DNA of 64,000 nt from Hyparrhenia diplandra (lineage: Eukaryota; Streptophyta; Magnoliopsida; Poales; Poaceae), in the NCBI GenBank assembly GCA_015847255.1, contig JADLZK010013206.1, positions 186,001 to 250,000 of the forward strand, in the 5' to 3' direction. Positions 22,176-34,765 of this stretch are shown here, piece after piece. Numbering within the stretch: the stretch's first letter is position 1; every line of letters starts with the position of its first letter. The notes under the pieces were generated by a model. That model saw nothing but the letters and a program-made list of their open reading frames with translations. It ran no database searches and had not been told where the DNA came from. The translations under genes and the position numbers were made by a program.

Positions 22176-25100
22176 CTAACTCCCCGTGACCTCTTTCCCC
22201 TTGACTCCTTTTCGCTCCCATGGCAATATGTCTTTGGGTAACTTCTTCTCAACAGCCTGGATCTTGTTTGGAAAGTCTGTGAATAACTGTATTTCAGCAT
22301 AACCATTGTGCTCGTCAAGCGTCAACATCCTCGATGCCATCAACTTCGATAATGCGTTGTTTCCGGGGACAACGACATGCTTGATTTTTGTCCTCTTTGG
22401 CTTGTCGGGATCGATCGGGTAGGGTAAATAGAAAACTTGTGCTACATCTGAAGCGATGACCCATGGGTCCTGTTGGTGGCCTAAATCACCGAGGTCAATG
22501 ACTTTCAACCCGATCTCGTTCAGTTGGTGTTGTTTCATCCAGCGACATTTGAACACGGGCACCTGCACTTCCATTCCATAGTCAATTTCCCATATTTCTT
22601 CAATGATGCCAAAGTATGTGATCGTTCGGTTTAGGTCGTTGATAGCTTGTACTCGAACCCCGCTGTTTTGGTTCACACATTTACTATCCTTCACATGGGT
22701 ATAGAATGTGTACCCATTAATGTCGTATGCTTGCCACGTGGTGACTTGTCTCGATGGCCCTAATGCTAACCTTTGTTCTAGGTAATATCATCCCTGGTTT
22801 CCCGCACGGTATGTTTTGGTCCTTCAACCATGAAGTTAATTGTTCCCTGTCTTTGTTTCGTCACCCGATCATCCGAGCGGCCATTCCTCTGCTCTCCTGA
22901 ATGAGAGCCAAGTGGAAATCAACGTCTGATCGCATAAGCGCTGAACTCTTTAACACACTGTAATGCGCCTGACTCACTTGTTTGTATTCTTGGTCAACGA
23001 ATACTTTCCTCCCCGTGATGCCTTTCCGGCTATCCTACCCGTATGGCGTGAATCGCGTTTACCAACCCCTCTCGTACTTTCGGCCACTCTTTGACACTTT
23101 CGGCGACTTCTTGATATTGTAACCCTCAATCATGGAGCCCTCTCGGATATGCTCGATTATGCACGAATCGAGTTGGAATCGACATGCATCGCTCAATGCA
23201 CCACATTTCATGCAAGTAGCAAGGTCCCAGTGCCTCTATCGATGAACCATGTGAAGCATGAGATGTGGCATTATATCGAAATAAGGGAGGCATACATATC
23301 TCTAGCTGGTTTTGGGTCTCCACCGCGAAATCATGTAGTTCAAACAAGCTCTTTCTGTTAATCGTCTTACGGGATATCTTGAAAAGAAGTAGCACATGCA
23401 GTGATGGCCATTTTCAAGAATTCGGCTTTATAACCCCGATCACAATAGGTAGGAACACCGTCGGCATTACATGACAATCATGAGCCTTGCGGTGTGTTAT
23501 TGACGGGTCCTTCATGGACACTAGCTTCTTGATGTTCGCTGAAAACCCGGTCGGAACTTTGATCGCCTTTAGGTAAAGCGCATATAGCCCTTTTCTCTTC
23601 TAGGGTCAAGTTGAAGCTAGCCGCGGGCGGGGTGTATTTTCCATTCTTCGAAGTCTGAGGGGTGAAGCTCGGGCTTCACATTTAGCTACACACCATGTCT
23701 TTTCGTGAATTTAGACCATCCTTGAATTATTCGGGTCCATCAAACAGACCCATGGTACTTTGAAAGACATTCTTCTTCAAGTGCATAGAATCAATTGCAT
23801 GGGGAACCTCGAACTCGGCCAATATTCGAGATCTTGAAAGAAGATGGATTGTTTCTTGAAAGGTACGCCTTCGATAGGAGGTGTACTTCGATCTCCCCGA
23901 TCGTCCCATCTAGATTCTTCTTTTCCGTAGACAATGTGCAAGTTTTTCACCATTACGAACACATGTTGTCCATAGTGACGTCTCTCAGGAGGGTCTTCGG
24001 TCTCGGTGTTGTTGAACCGGTGTTTGTATTTCACGTTTCGGTACTTGTGATTTGTCTTTAAGTGGCGTCGATTGCCCAAGTAAACCACCTTTTTGGATGC
24101 ATTTAGATACACCCATATAGTACCATCCAAGCGGACCACGCATCCAGTCTTCCCTTTGATCCGTCGGACAAAGCAAACATCGCGGGATAGTCGTTGATAG
24201 AAACAATAATTATGGCTCGACATAAGGCGCTCCTTCGAAACACATCATACATCGGCACCCCTTCCTTCTACAGTTTATAGAATTCTTGCAACACAGGCTC
24301 AATAAACACGTCAATGTCAATGCGATTGTTTCGGACTGAGATGAGAACGATAAGGAAAAGGTACTTTCACGGTGGCACAACCACGTTGGGATGTTGTACA
24401 TTGTCAAGATCATCGGCCAAGTGCTATGGTGATCATCCTCTCATTGAAGGGATTCACTCCATCGGTGCTTAACCCAAACCGTACATTCCTCGGGTCTTGA
24501 GCGAAGTCTTTGTGATTATTATCAAAGTTTTGCCACCGGAAAGTACCATCGGCCGGGTGTGCAATCTTATCATCATCTATCTTGCGCTCGTCTTGCCACC
24601 ACGTCATCATTTGCGGCTTCTTTGGGGTTTAGGAAGATTCGCCTCAAGCGGTCGGTCACTGGCGGTACCACATTACCAAGGCGGGAACTCTTCTGCTTCG
24701 GATCAATTCCTAACGGAGTGTCCTTTTCGAGATTAGAAACCTATACCGGCTTTTTTCCCACCCTTCTTCCTCTTGTTTCCAATGGAGGTCTCGTCCCCGT
24801 TGTATAGATTTGTTGTTCTTGTACCGACTAGCTCCGCACCTAGGACATTTATCCGCCCCTTGAGCGTGTCACCCGCGAAAAAGGATACAATGGTTCGGGC
24901 ATGCATGGATCTTTTCAACACTCATTGTCAATGGACTTATAACCTTTTTTGCTTGGTAGGTATTCATCGGTATGCGAGTTTGGTTGTGGCGGCAACCATG
25001 ACAAGAGACGCATAGCAGATCATTGAAACTACGATCCGACCAACCGTATTTAGCCTTCAAGATCAACGGCTCAAGCACAAAGCGTAGTAGCGCCCGGTGT

Positions 25101-25710
25101 GTCGGACAACCTTTTTCAACACCATACACGGTTTCCTTCGATCTTTGCTCTCACTCTCTCTAGGTTCTCTATACCTTTCACATTTGTTCGCAATATTTAC
25201 GGTCCAAGGGCATTAAGCATGTCGTCCAAATAATCATCGTCATCTTCATCCCCCTTCACGTGCTACGACATTATCATCAACATCACCTTTCCCCGTACCA
25301 TCAACGACATTTGTGTCCATACCATGGCAACCATCATCATCGGCGTAGTTGACTATCATGCTTTCGGGGTTCCTTTTATTTTGAAGCTTATCTACACCGA
25401 GAGAAGCGCTCTAGGGTTTCGGGGTCATCTCCTAGATTTTCGAAGTCGGCGTCTTCACCAACATAATTTTCACCGTGATGATTCGGATCGTATGTAATCG
25501 CAACAAATCCTCGTGTAATCAAATGTTGTCCGATGGTCTTCACATCTCTATATGCTATCTCGTTCTTGCAATCACGCACGGACATATTATTGAATCCTCT
25601 TTCAATGTCTTCGCATGATTCTCGGCGGCTTCAATAAATTTATCCACCTCATCACGAAAACCATCCTTCCACCTTAACGTGCCATACATCCAGTCATTCA
25701 CGTACTCCAT
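22176..25710 (-). pseudogene. CACTA TNPD transposase, decayed
   Basis: The minus-strand start at 25710 gives MEYVNDWMYGTLRWKDGF, the transposase-associated N-terminal domain (PF13963). A one-base frameshift follows near 25575-25590. About 24410-24610 contains HPADGTFRWQNFDNNHKDFA and DPRNVRFGLSTDGVNPF, the start of the Transposase_21 domain (PF02992). About 23777-24223 holds later parts (KKVVYLGNRRHLKTNHKYR), then AIDSMHLKKNVFQSTMGL. The last open piece, 22176-22694, is the DUF4216-type C-terminal domain (NSGVRVQAIND, PVFKCRW). TNPD is the catalytic transposase that cuts the element ends. Several frameshifts and stops make it non-functional. Confidence 0.75.
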
Positions 25711-26634
25711 CCTTTAATACAACAAAGAAAAAAAAAACATCAAAAGTGTAGTTAGTCATATATATGAGTACATATGCATGGCAAACCCTAAATGGTTAAA
25801 ATTAATAAATGCATTAATATCAAAGTTGTAGCACACACTAAAAGGTTATCATTTTAGAAAATTTTAAAAAAAAACCGCATTTGCACATCATATGAGAGAG
25901 AAAAAACTTGTTAGAAATTTAAACTAAGAATTTAAAAAAAAAACACATGTTCATCAACCATGAACACATGAAACCCTACCTATTTTATTACTCCACTAAA
26001 ATCACATGTAAGAGCCACTAAAAAATGGGTCTAATTCAATACTCTTACTAATCTCCACTACCACTTCCAATCCTAAGCTCTACTTTGCTCCATATAAAGC
26101 TCAAGCACCATAGAAAGTGAGAGGAAAGCAAAATTTAAATTACTCCACAACTAACCATAAAAAATCGAATTAAGTGGTAGGATTAGCATTTTCTTACCTT
26201 TTGAGCCTCCCCCACCAAAGGAATTGAGTTGAAAACCTCCCCCTTAGTAGAGTAATTTTTGGGAGGAGCCCAAGGCCTCCCAACCTTTTTTTTTTTCGAG
26301 TTTGAGTGGTGTCGAGGTGGAAGAAGGGGCTGGTTTCGGCCTTATACGTACGAGACCACTTTGTAGGGGCGGTTCTAGATCGAGCGCCCCCTAATGTTAT
26401 TCTGGCCGGGGCGGTTCACACCCGGCCGCCCCCTACTGTGCCTTCATTAGGGGCGGCTGGATATCGGCCGCCCCCAATAACGACAGGGGTGGTTCGTAAC
26501 ACCGGCCGCCCCCTGTGGCTTGATAGGGGCGGCGGTAACCGGCACCCCCGACCGCCATTTGTAGGGCGCCTCATAAAGCGAACCAGCCCTAATGTAAACG
26601 GGGGACGTTCTTACAGTAAGCTTTTGTAGTAGTG
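25711..26634. repeat. CACTA 5' end: leader and right subterminal array
   Basis: Between the TNPD start and the element end, AT-rich leader sequence (25711-26290) is followed by a subterminal array at about 26360-26615. The array has GGGGCGGTT, CCGCCCCC and GGGGCGGC words in alternating orientations, mirroring the left array. This is the promoter side of the transposase genes. Confidence 0.65.
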
Positions 26635-27171
26635 ATGGTGTCTAGGCTATAGGTTACCTGAGGTTGCGCCCAACCCTACGGATAGTTGTGGTAGCCCCAG
26701 GGGTGACAGCCCTGATAGGCCGATGTAGTCCACCACGTTCGGGTTGGTGTTTTGTAGAGCTTTTGGCAGCCTTCTCCCAACTACCTTCTTCCCAGTCTTT
26801 CTCAAGAGTTGGAAAGGATCTGTTGCTCCAAAGTGCATTAGTATAATTGCTATCATAGAACCTAAGTAATAGAGAAGTACATAGGAACCTTGATCTCTCC
26901 CGTTGTCCTTTCAACTTGCTAGCTATACATTTATCATAAGAATTCTCTTGTGTGGTATTGTTCATAACTCCTATCATGTATCATTTACCCCCTCACTTTA
27001 GTCTAGTGGTATGCTAAGTTAGTAGATGCATGATTGTGACTTTTTAGATTCTTTAGCCAAAGCTTCCATGTGGATACGATACTCTAGAATACTCTCCTAG
27101 GGAAAAGCTACAATGGTATTCTATGCGCTTAGGAACCTTCATATTCTTATTGCACTTAACAAATACCAACA

Positions 27172-28484
27172 ACCGTACACGGCAAATCCTAGTTTTCAGC
27201 TCTCGGGAAAGGCTCTTTGCCGACATATCCTTTCTCGACTTGCCTTTACCGAGAGTTACTATCAGGAAACCCTTTCCCAACAGGGAAAAGGGCCTTTGTC
27301 GTGTATGTACACGGCAAAGAAGGTGAGTTCGGTAGCGTATCTTGAAAAATCTAGAATAGAATATGATTATATTTAGAGATATGATTAACAATTTTGTTGG
27401 AGAATATACAAATCTCTATTCCTATCAACTATCAACTATGAAGGATATAGAAAGGTATTTAGAGTTACTTTAAGCACATTACTTCCTCAAATTGCACATG
27501 AGAAATGTGAAATAAAAAGGATACTATGTTTTATCTAGATTCTTCCGTCATCATTTTCCATGTGGCTTTACTCGATGCAAAATAAAGTTTTGAACACCGA
27601 AGCCAAAAATATTGCATTAAATATGCCACACGATCTAACGTTCCCAAACCAGTCCAAACACATATGAAGCAATGAAACAAGACATTCTATAATATAGGCC
27701 ATAGATTCGTCACCTCCAACCTTTAATTGGCCATGTATTCTCCGCGATTATCAACTAGATCAATGATATATTGAGTTATTCGCCATGAGCATCCCTCCCT
27801 GACAGATAATAGCCACAAATTGACCTCCTGCAAGGGTTGGATATCAAGCCAAGTGGGCTCGTCATTACATCTCAGCTCATTATGGCTCATTATACAAACA
27901 AGATAAAAAGGCTAGCTCTACTCGGCTCGTGAGCAAAAGTACAAAAGCAAAGTAAATAGAGAGTGTAGTGTAAGACCCAGCGAAATTGAGGCTTGGTACT
28001 TTAGCTACTAACAAGTAACAAGTTGTGGTGGGGCTGATGTAGTGGCCAAAGTTAGTACCACATCGGAAGTTCAAGAAGAGCCGAACCAAATTAAAAAGTC
28101 TAGTCCTAGGAGGCTGTTAACTCGTGGAGTGGGCCATGGCCGTCATCCCGGGTTGGGGCGTTACAAGTGGTGTTCAGAGCCAATTCTCAGGTTTCACGGT
28201 TGCGTATGGTTTGGAGGACCGGGCAAGTTATCTGTGAATCTTGTGAGGGAATGACACTTGGGTAGGGAAACTAGAAATATGGACTTGGTTAAGAGAGTCG
28301 GTCCAATAGCTACTAGCAAGTTGTGGATGGGCTGATGTAGTGGCCAAAATTAGTACCACATCAAGTTAAAAGCATATGCCTAGGATGCTGTTAACTACGG
28401 ATTGATCCTTTTACGTGAAGCGAGTACGAAAGCGCAAGAGAGTTAATTAATAGGTGTGATCTATTCATCATTTAGTGTGAGGTT
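27172..28484. other. Unassigned region, TTTGCCG words and a direct repeat
   Basis: The first 150 bp contain CACGGCAAA, CTTTGCCG and TACACGGCAAAG words, the style of a second grass CACTA group, but no terminus is visible. At about 28005-28130 and 28305-28405 an imperfect direct repeat shares GGGCTGATGTAGTGGCCAAA and TTAGTACCACATC and a later CTAGGAKGCTGTTAACT. No open frame with a recognisable product is present. Confidence 0.4.
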
Positions 28485-28733
28485 TGTTAGAATGTAGCAT
28501 GTCACAAAAACTTGTATCATCTAACGCTTGTGTGCCAAGGCGTATGATCCGGCTGCGTACGTTAAGCATTTGGTTTAGATAAGTCCAAGGTTGTTAGCGA
28601 TAGGTTGTTGAGATGGATATCTATCCAACCGAACTACTTACCTTGCAAGTCAAGTTGTAAACATGTATAAATACATCAACACGGATACGTGATAAGCCAA
28701 GATAGGTAGTCACGGTTGCCATATCGTTTTACA
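28485..28733 (+). repeat. 5' LTR of the Copia element
   Basis: The 249-bp segment starts TGTTAGAATG and ends GTTTTACA. A TATAAATA promoter-like word lies near 28667. It is aligned over its full length by the 3' LTR at 33048-33300. Confidence 0.85.
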
Positions 28734-28747
28734 TGGTAATCAGAGCA
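28734..28747 (+). other. Primer binding site of the Copia element
   Basis: TGGTAATCAGAGCA directly follows the LTR. It equals the usual initiator-methionine tRNA binding sequence TGGTATCAGAGC with one extra A. Confidence 0.8.
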
Positions 28748-28770
28748 CCTCTTCCAAAATACATCTAGCT

Positions 28771-29232
28771 ATGTCTGCGTCTTCCTCCAACCCCGCCGCC
28801 GCCGACTCTCATCGTTCACCATTTGGGCCTCCTGTCTTGGAGAAGTTGACGAGGGATAACTTCTTGCTATGGAGCGTGCTGATCCTTCTTGGCATTAGGG
28901 CGGTGCAGTTTGAGGGCTACCTCGATGGGACTCCGGTTCCACTAGAGAAGACTCTTGAAGTTGTGAAGGATGACAGGACGAAGATCACCGTCCCAAATCT
29001 TGAGTACACAAGATGGCTCAAGGAAGATCAACAGCTGCTGGGACATCTCAACAACTCCCTATCAAGGGAAGTTCTAGTGCAGGTGGCTACAAAGACCACC
29101 CCGGCGTCTATTTGGACTATGCTTGTCAAGAGTTACTTGGCACAATCCCAAGCCCGAGTCACAAATCTCCGCATGCAGCTTGCCAACTGCAAGAAGGGCA
29201 ACCAGACTGGCGGCCTACTTTGCCAAGGTGAA
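28771..29232 (+). pseudogene. Copia gag, frameshifted
   Basis: The ATG at 28771, 37 bp after the primer binding site, opens MSASSSNPAAADSHRSPFGP. The next part has the plant Copia gag signature: PPVLEKLTRDNFLLWSVL, FEGYLDGT, LLGHLNNSLSREVL and SIWTMLVKSYLAQSQARVT (UBN2-type gag domain). Near 29205 the frame shifts; the continuation YFAKVKALGDELAAVRKP is read in another frame to about 29350. Gag would form the cytoplasmic virus-like particle. The protein is truncated as it stands. Confidence 0.8.
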
Positions 29233-29454
29233 GGCCCTTGGTGATGAACTTGCTGCTGTCAGGAAGCCGATGGTCAACGTGAGCTGGTCACCTTCATCCT
29301 CGTGGGACTCGACTTCGACTATAACCCGCTTGTCTCGGCCGTCCTAGGACGTGTAGATCCAATCTCATTGGGAGATCTATATGCCTAGATACTCGCCTAC
29401 AACACTCTCCTTAAGCTGCTGCAAGACAACCACAATGTCGGCCACAACTCCCTC

Positions 29455-32400
29455 GTGAACGCCACCTCTCATGGTCGCGGAGGTCCTCGTGGTCGGGGCC
29501 ATAGCCATGGTGGTCGTGGTCGTGATGGAGGCAATTCATCACCGCCATATCGCTTAGGTGGACAAGCAGTGAAGAAACCAATCTGCCAAGTTTGTAAAAA
29601 GAAGGGCCATGATGCTGACATCTCTGGCACCGCTTTGAAGAGGATTATCGACCCCGCACCAAGAACAACGGCGTTGTCCAAACCAACTATGGTGTTGACA
29701 CCAATTGGTATGTCGATAGTGGTGCCACCGATCACATCATGTACGAGTTGGAGAAGATGACCATCGAGAGATAAGTACAAGGGGGTTGATCAAGTCCACA
29801 CAACAAGTGGCTCGGTATGCCAATTAGTAACATTGGCCATGCAATTTTACATACCCCAAGTGCATCTCTTCATCTCAAAAATATCCTACATGTTCCTACT
29901 ACAAGCAAAAGTCTTGTTTCCATACATCATCTTACATCGATAATAACACATGTGTTGATTTCATCCTCGTCATTTTCTAATAAAGGATCGAGCCACGAAG
30001 AAAATCCTCCATCGAGGCACATGTGAAGGGGCCTCTATCCTTTGAAGCCCCAAGGAGCGGGAGCACAATGCTAAGTGTGTCATGTTAGTCGTCCATCTAC
30101 GTGGAGATGGCATATAGTCATTTGGGTCATGCGTCTTTTCCCTTAGTTGAAAAAGTCATTAGAAACAATTCCCTTCCTCCTGTTTGATTATGATCATGAG
30201 TTGGTGTGTGACTCTTGCCAAAGAGCAAATAGTCGTAAATTTCCTTATTCTAGCTCGGATAATAAAAGTTGTGCTCCCCTTAATATGATACATTCTGATG
30301 TGTGGGGTCCCGCTCCTCGTTCGGTTGGGAACCATGAACATTATATCTCTTTCCTTGATGATTACATCCGATGCACTTGGATATATCTTCTCAAACATAA
30401 ATCCGAAGTCTTTTAGGTCTTTAAGAACTTTCGAGAACTTTGTTGAACGAAAGTTCAATCGCAAAATCATTTGCATGCAAACCGATTGGGGAGGCAAGTA
30501 TAAAAAATTAAACTCATTCTTCCAATAGTTAGGGGTCTCGCATAGAGTATCTTGTCCCCACACTCATCGACAAAATGGTAGAGTTGAGCTTAAACATCGG
30601 CATATAGTCGAGGTAGGGCTATCTTTATTAGCTAATGCATCTATGCCACTCAAGTAATGGGATCACGCTTTTCTTACCGCCACCTATCTGATCATTATGC
30701 TTCCATCAAAAGTGATAGATAATAAAACACTAGTTGAGCTTTTGCTACAAGAAAAACCTCACTATAAGTCTCTTCGAGTGTTTCGCTGTGCATGTTGGCC
30801 TAATTTGAGGCCATACAATACCAGGAAATTGTCCTTCAGATTGACACAATGTGTCTTCCTTAGCTATAGCTCTCTCCACAAAGGCTTCAAATGTTTAGAA
30901 CCCAAAGGCCTGAGGTCGAATTTACATCTCTAGACATGTGGTGTTTGATGAAAACATCTTTCCTTTCTCCTCCTTGCATTCCAATGCAGGTGCTAGGCTT
31001 AGACATGAAATTTCTCTTCTTCCCGAGAACCTAACTCCTTTTGTACAGGGATGTAGATTGTGATGTACCTAATGCTACTAACCAGGCTTTGCCCAGTAAT
31101 GATCATGAAATGTAGGAAGAAGAAGATGTTCAACTCGTGCATGAAATGACCACCGATAATGCTACGGATCCGCTGGCCACATTTGATCCGGGTGCAAATC
31201 CCAGAGGTGATTCGCCGACTGCGCCTGCTGATCCAATGGAAACCGCGTCCGGGGATGTCGCGGCCATGGGGGGCAGGATCTCCTTTAACTTCCGCGTCGG
31301 CTCCCACACGTGCGGGTTCCCTTTGGATCTTCTATGGTGCATATGGGATCCAGTGCAGCTGCAGATATACCTTCTGATCCTGAGCCATCCGTTGTTGCAA
31401 CTCCCGACTCACCACCGGTCTCGCACCCACATACACGCCTCAGTGGCATTGTCAAACCCAAGGTATACACAGATGGTACAGTTCATTATGCTAACATTTG
31501 TGCTGCTGGGAACCGAATTCATTGCAAGAAGCTCTTACATCAGTTGAGTGGAAGCATGCCATGAAAGATGAAGTTGATGCTCTACATCGCAACAATACAT
31601 TGATCTTGGTACCTCCATCAAAGGGCAGAAACCTTATTGACTGCAAGTGGGTATACATGGTAAAGAGGAGAGGTGATGGTCAGATTGATCGATACAAGGC
31701 AAGATTAATTGCTAAAGGGTTTAATCAAAGATATGGTATTGATTATGAGGACACTTTTAGTCCTGTTGTAAAGATAGCCACAATGTGTCTAGTGTTGTCT
31801 CTGGCGGTCACAAGAGGATGGTGTTTGAGGCAGTTAGATGTTCAGAATGCGTTTCTTCGTGGTGTTCTGGAAGAGGAGGTCTATATGAAGTAGCCGCCTA
31901 GGTTCGAAGACTCGAGTTATCCATTGTTTGTTTGAAGCTGAAAAAGGCCATATACGGCTTGAAGAAAGCTCCAAGAGCCTGGTATTCCAAGCTAAGTTCC
32001 AAGTTGATTAGTCTTGGTTTTGTGTCATCAAAGTCGAGAGACCTCATTATTCATTTACAGGAAAGGAAGTGTGGAAATATATATGTTGATGATATAATCG
32101 TGACAAGTTCTTCCTCAGATGCTGTGAAGGTTTTATTGAAGGCACTCAGGGCAAACTTTGCCTTGAAAGACCTCAAAGACCTACACTACTTCCTCGGGAG
32201 TGAAGTTGAGAAGAAGTCAAATGGTGAGTTGTTGTTAACCCGGAAGAAATATTCTATCAAGAGTGGGTATGAAGATTTGCAAACCTGCCGCTACTCCATT
32301 GTCGTCGATAGAAAGGATGACTAAGGATGATGGTCACCATCTAGGACATGGAGATAGTACCAAATACAGGAGTGTGGTTGGTGCATTACAAAGTATATCA

Positions 32401-32990
32401 CGCTCACCCGCCCTGATCTAGCTTTTTTGTCACTTTCGAGTATGTCAGTATTTGCATGAGCCCACGACAGTGCATTGGACAGTAGTTAAAAGAATTATCA
32501 GGTACCTAAAGTTCACTGAAAATACATGACTTCTCATTCGGAAACACTCTCCGTTGGTGATAAATGGGTTCTCAGACGCTGATTGGGTAGGATCCAGGGA
32601 TGACCGTAGATCTACCGGTGGATTTGTCGTCTTCCTTGGGTCGAATGTGATCTCGTGGAGCACTCGAAAGCAACCCACGGTCTCAAGGTCAAGTACTGAA
32701 GTTGAGTACAAGTCCATGGCGAATACTACAGCAAAAATGATATGGGTAGAACAACTACTTGGTGAATTGGGTGTTAAGTTAAAGATCAAGCCTCGACTCT
32801 AGTGTGACAATTTGGGTGCTACATACTCAGCTGCAAATCCGGTGTTTCATGATAGAGCCAAGCACATAGAAACTGACTTTCATTTTGTGCGAGAACGAGT
32901 TGCAAGGAAACAACTAGAGGTGAGGCTTGTTTTAACCGAAGATCAGGTTGCGGATGGATTCAACCAAGGCGTTGCCGTATGATAAGTTTG
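29455..32990 (+). pseudogene. Copia gag end and pol: zinc knuckle, protease, IN, RT, RNase H
   Basis: A nucleocapsid remnant (ICQVCKKKGHDA, about 29580) is followed in another frame by the protease active site NWYVDSGATDHI (about 29710). Integrase remnants follow: HLGHAS...CDSCQRA zinc-binding residues (30120-30215), HSDVWGPAP, QTDWGGKYKKLNSFF and NGRVELKHRHIVE. Reverse transcriptase appears at 31550-32290 with CKWVYMVKRRGDG, the DVQNAFLRG block, a stop at 31891, and the catalytic YVDD at about 32080. RNase H is at 32555-32990 (SDADWVGSRDDRRSTGG, STEVEYKSMA). Several stops and shifts interrupt the polyprotein, so it is inactive. Confidence 0.85.
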
Positions 32991-33038
32991 AAGAATTCAA
33001 GAGTGATCTAAATCTTGTATAGAAGACAAGTATAGATT

Positions 33039-33300
33039 GAGAGGGGATGTCAGAATGTAGCATGTCACGATAACTTGTGCCGTGTAACGCTTGTGTGCCA
33101 AGGTGTATGATCTAGCTGCATACATGTTAAGCATTCGGTTGAGATAAGTCCTAGGTTGTTAGCGATAGTTTGTTGAGATGGATATCTATCCAACCGAACT
33201 ACTTACCTTGCAAGTCAAGTTGTAAACATGTATAAATACATCAACACGCATACGTGATGAGCCAAGATAGGCAGTCACACGGTTGTCATATCCTTTTACA
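33039..33300 (+). repeat. Polypurine tract and 3' LTR of the Copia element
   Basis: The purine run GAGAGGGGA (33039-33047) precedes the LTR start TGTCAGAATG at 33048. The LTR ends CCTTTTACA at 33300 and matches the 5' LTR along its whole length with scattered substitutions and three small insertions. Confidence 0.85.
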
Positions 33301-33667
33301 AGATTTAGCCATCATCCTTTAGTGTGAGCTTTAGCCACCATGCCAGTCGAGGCGTCACATGTAGTAACAACAAGAAGCACATCAAATGACCCTATAGGTA
33401 CAGAACATCACATGTACATACTTAAAAAATTGAAATCCTAGAGGGACTGAGGACTCGTCTCGCGGCAAGATGAATCAGCAACAGCGAGGGGGCAGAAAGC
33501 GGCGGCTACCGTGGGGGTGGGCTGGTGATGCCGTGGGGCTGTATTGGTAAGGGTTTTCGTGTTTTATTGTGTTGGGCCATGGACCGAGGGATAGATGGAC
33601 TAATTGAAGTTGCTATCATGTTACTTCACTTAACTGGTTTTGGCTTACGAGCTGGCTCGTTAACTAA
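33301..33667. other. Short unassigned spacer
   Basis: No gene is seen. Near its start, the words CATCATCCTTTAGTGTGAGCTT (33310-33331) mirror CATCATTTAGTGTGAGGTT to the left of the Copia element (28467-28484), so the target held a small tandem repeat before the insertion. Confidence 0.5.
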
Positions 33668-33964
33668 GGCCAGTCTCGGTGGGGAGTTTCATAGCGTTGT
33701 TTCCAAGACTGCCACGCCATGTAGAAGAAAATGAAACTCGGATGAAACTTTCACTTTCAATGGAGAGTTTAATTCCATAGTTTCATACACATTAAATTTC
33801 ATGACTCATAAAGAGTTGGTATTCATGCCAAGAGAGTTTCATCCCCATAAAACTTATTTCTTCTCTTTCTTTTTTAAATACGGTGCCACATCAACCAAAA
33901 TGCCTACATGGCTGCTCATTAAATGCAAATAAAACTCTAATAAAACTCTCTGTTGAGACGGGCC
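33668..33964. mobile_element. Tourist-like MITE with TAA duplication
   Basis: The 297-bp segment begins GGCCAGTCTCGGTGGGGAG and ends with the complementary CTCTGTTGAGACGGGCC, flanked by TAA on both sides (33665-33667 and 33965-33967). Terminal inverted repeats plus a TAA duplication are the signature of PIF/Harbinger-derived Tourist MITEs. The element at 45273-45635 is from the same family. The interior is rich in GAGTTTCAT words and non-coding. Confidence 0.8.
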
Positions 33965-34164
33965 TAAACGAGCTAAACTATTATCTTGGCTGTTACAAAA
34001 TTCAAACGTGCTGAGCCGAGCCATTAAGGAGTATAAGTTTTGTCCAGCTGACAACTGATGCTGCAACAGCGAAGTACTCATGGCAATCAATTAAAGTCAA
34101 TCGCAGGTATCCCCTTATCCATTCAGACACGCGCATATTAGGGCTTTTTTTTTTTTTTTTGGAA

Positions 34165-34765
34165 AAAGTCAGATTCCCTCCCCAACTATCACGAAAGTTT
34201 ACTTTTCCTCCCTCAACGCCAAAACCGGACAAATCACCTCCCTCAACTTTTCAAACCATGCAAATTACCTCCCTCGGCGGTTTTGAGGGCGGTATTGCTA
34301 CGATAACAACAGCAGTTTGCCTTTTCTTTTTTTAAAAAAAATCCGGTTAAATCTTTGAAAAATTATAATAAATCATAGAAAAATTATAAAATAAAAAATC
34401 CAATTTTGTTGGACTCCACATGATTAGATCTACACATTCAATATATAATATGATATACTTTAATATAAAGTTTTTGCTACGATGGTTTCTCTTTTTTTAT
34501 ATATATATTCAATGTGTAGATCTAATCATGTGGAGTCTAACAAAATTGGATTTTTCATTTTATGATTTTTTTCTGTGATTTACTATGATTTTTAAAGATT
34601 TAACCGAATTTTTTTAAAAAAAAAGAAAAAACAAACCGTTATGAAAGCAATACCCCTCAAAACCGCCGAGGAGGTAATTTGCATTGAAAAGTTGAGGGAG
34701 GTGATTTGTCCGATTTTGACGGAGGGAAAAAGCTTAAAACTTTCGTGATAGTTGAGGGTGAATTC

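Larger units (their letters stand above)
13628..26634 (-). mobile_element. Complete CACTA (En/Spm) transposon, 13.0 kb
   Basis: The left terminus is CACTACTACTAAACGCTT. The right terminus read on the minus strand is CACTACTACAAAAGCTT, giving near-identical inverted ends starting CACTA. The flanks carry a 3-bp direct repeat ATG (13625-13627 and 26635-26637), the standard CACTA target duplication, inside an LTR that resumes without loss. Arrays of GGGGCGG and AACCGCCCC motifs fill both subterminal regions. Minus-strand remnants of TNPD (22176-25710) and TNPA (about 14200-18044) make the right end the 5' end. Frameshifts and stops in both genes mean it can no longer move by itself. Confidence 0.9.
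13490..27171 (-). repeat. Family A LTR fragment split by a CACTA element
   Basis: The left piece (about 13490-13627) matches the reverse complement of about 1060-1210 in the solo LTR, including CTCGTATTGAGGGCTCTAG. The right piece (26635-27171) continues without a break from ATGGTGTCTAGGCTATAGG through GTAGTCCACCACGTTCGG to the LTR start, read here as AAATACCAACA. The CACTA insertion at 13628-26634 separates the two. The far left part of the LTR is missing, so this was already a truncated copy before or after the insertion. Confidence 0.75.
28485..33300 (+). mobile_element. Ty1/Copia retrotransposon, full length, inactive
   Basis: The element has two LTRs of about 250 bp (28485-28733 and 33048-33300) starting TGTYAGAATGTAGCATGTCAC and ending TTTTACA, a primer binding site next to the 5' LTR, gag, protease, integrase, reverse transcriptase and RNase H in Copia order, and a purine tract before the 3' LTR. 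Total length is 4816 bp. The flanks AGGTT (28480-28484) and AGATT (33301-33305) are a target duplication with one mismatch. Length and LTR size recall the maize Hopscotch element, but I cannot confirm the family. By eye the LTRs differ at roughly 10 percent of positions, so the insertion is not recent. Frameshifts and stops inactivate it. Confidence 0.9.

Noticed and set aside
27172..27330. TTTGCCG/CGGCAAA words as a second complete CACTA end
   Set aside because: No CACTA terminus or 3-bp duplication could be found, so only the presence of the words is recorded.
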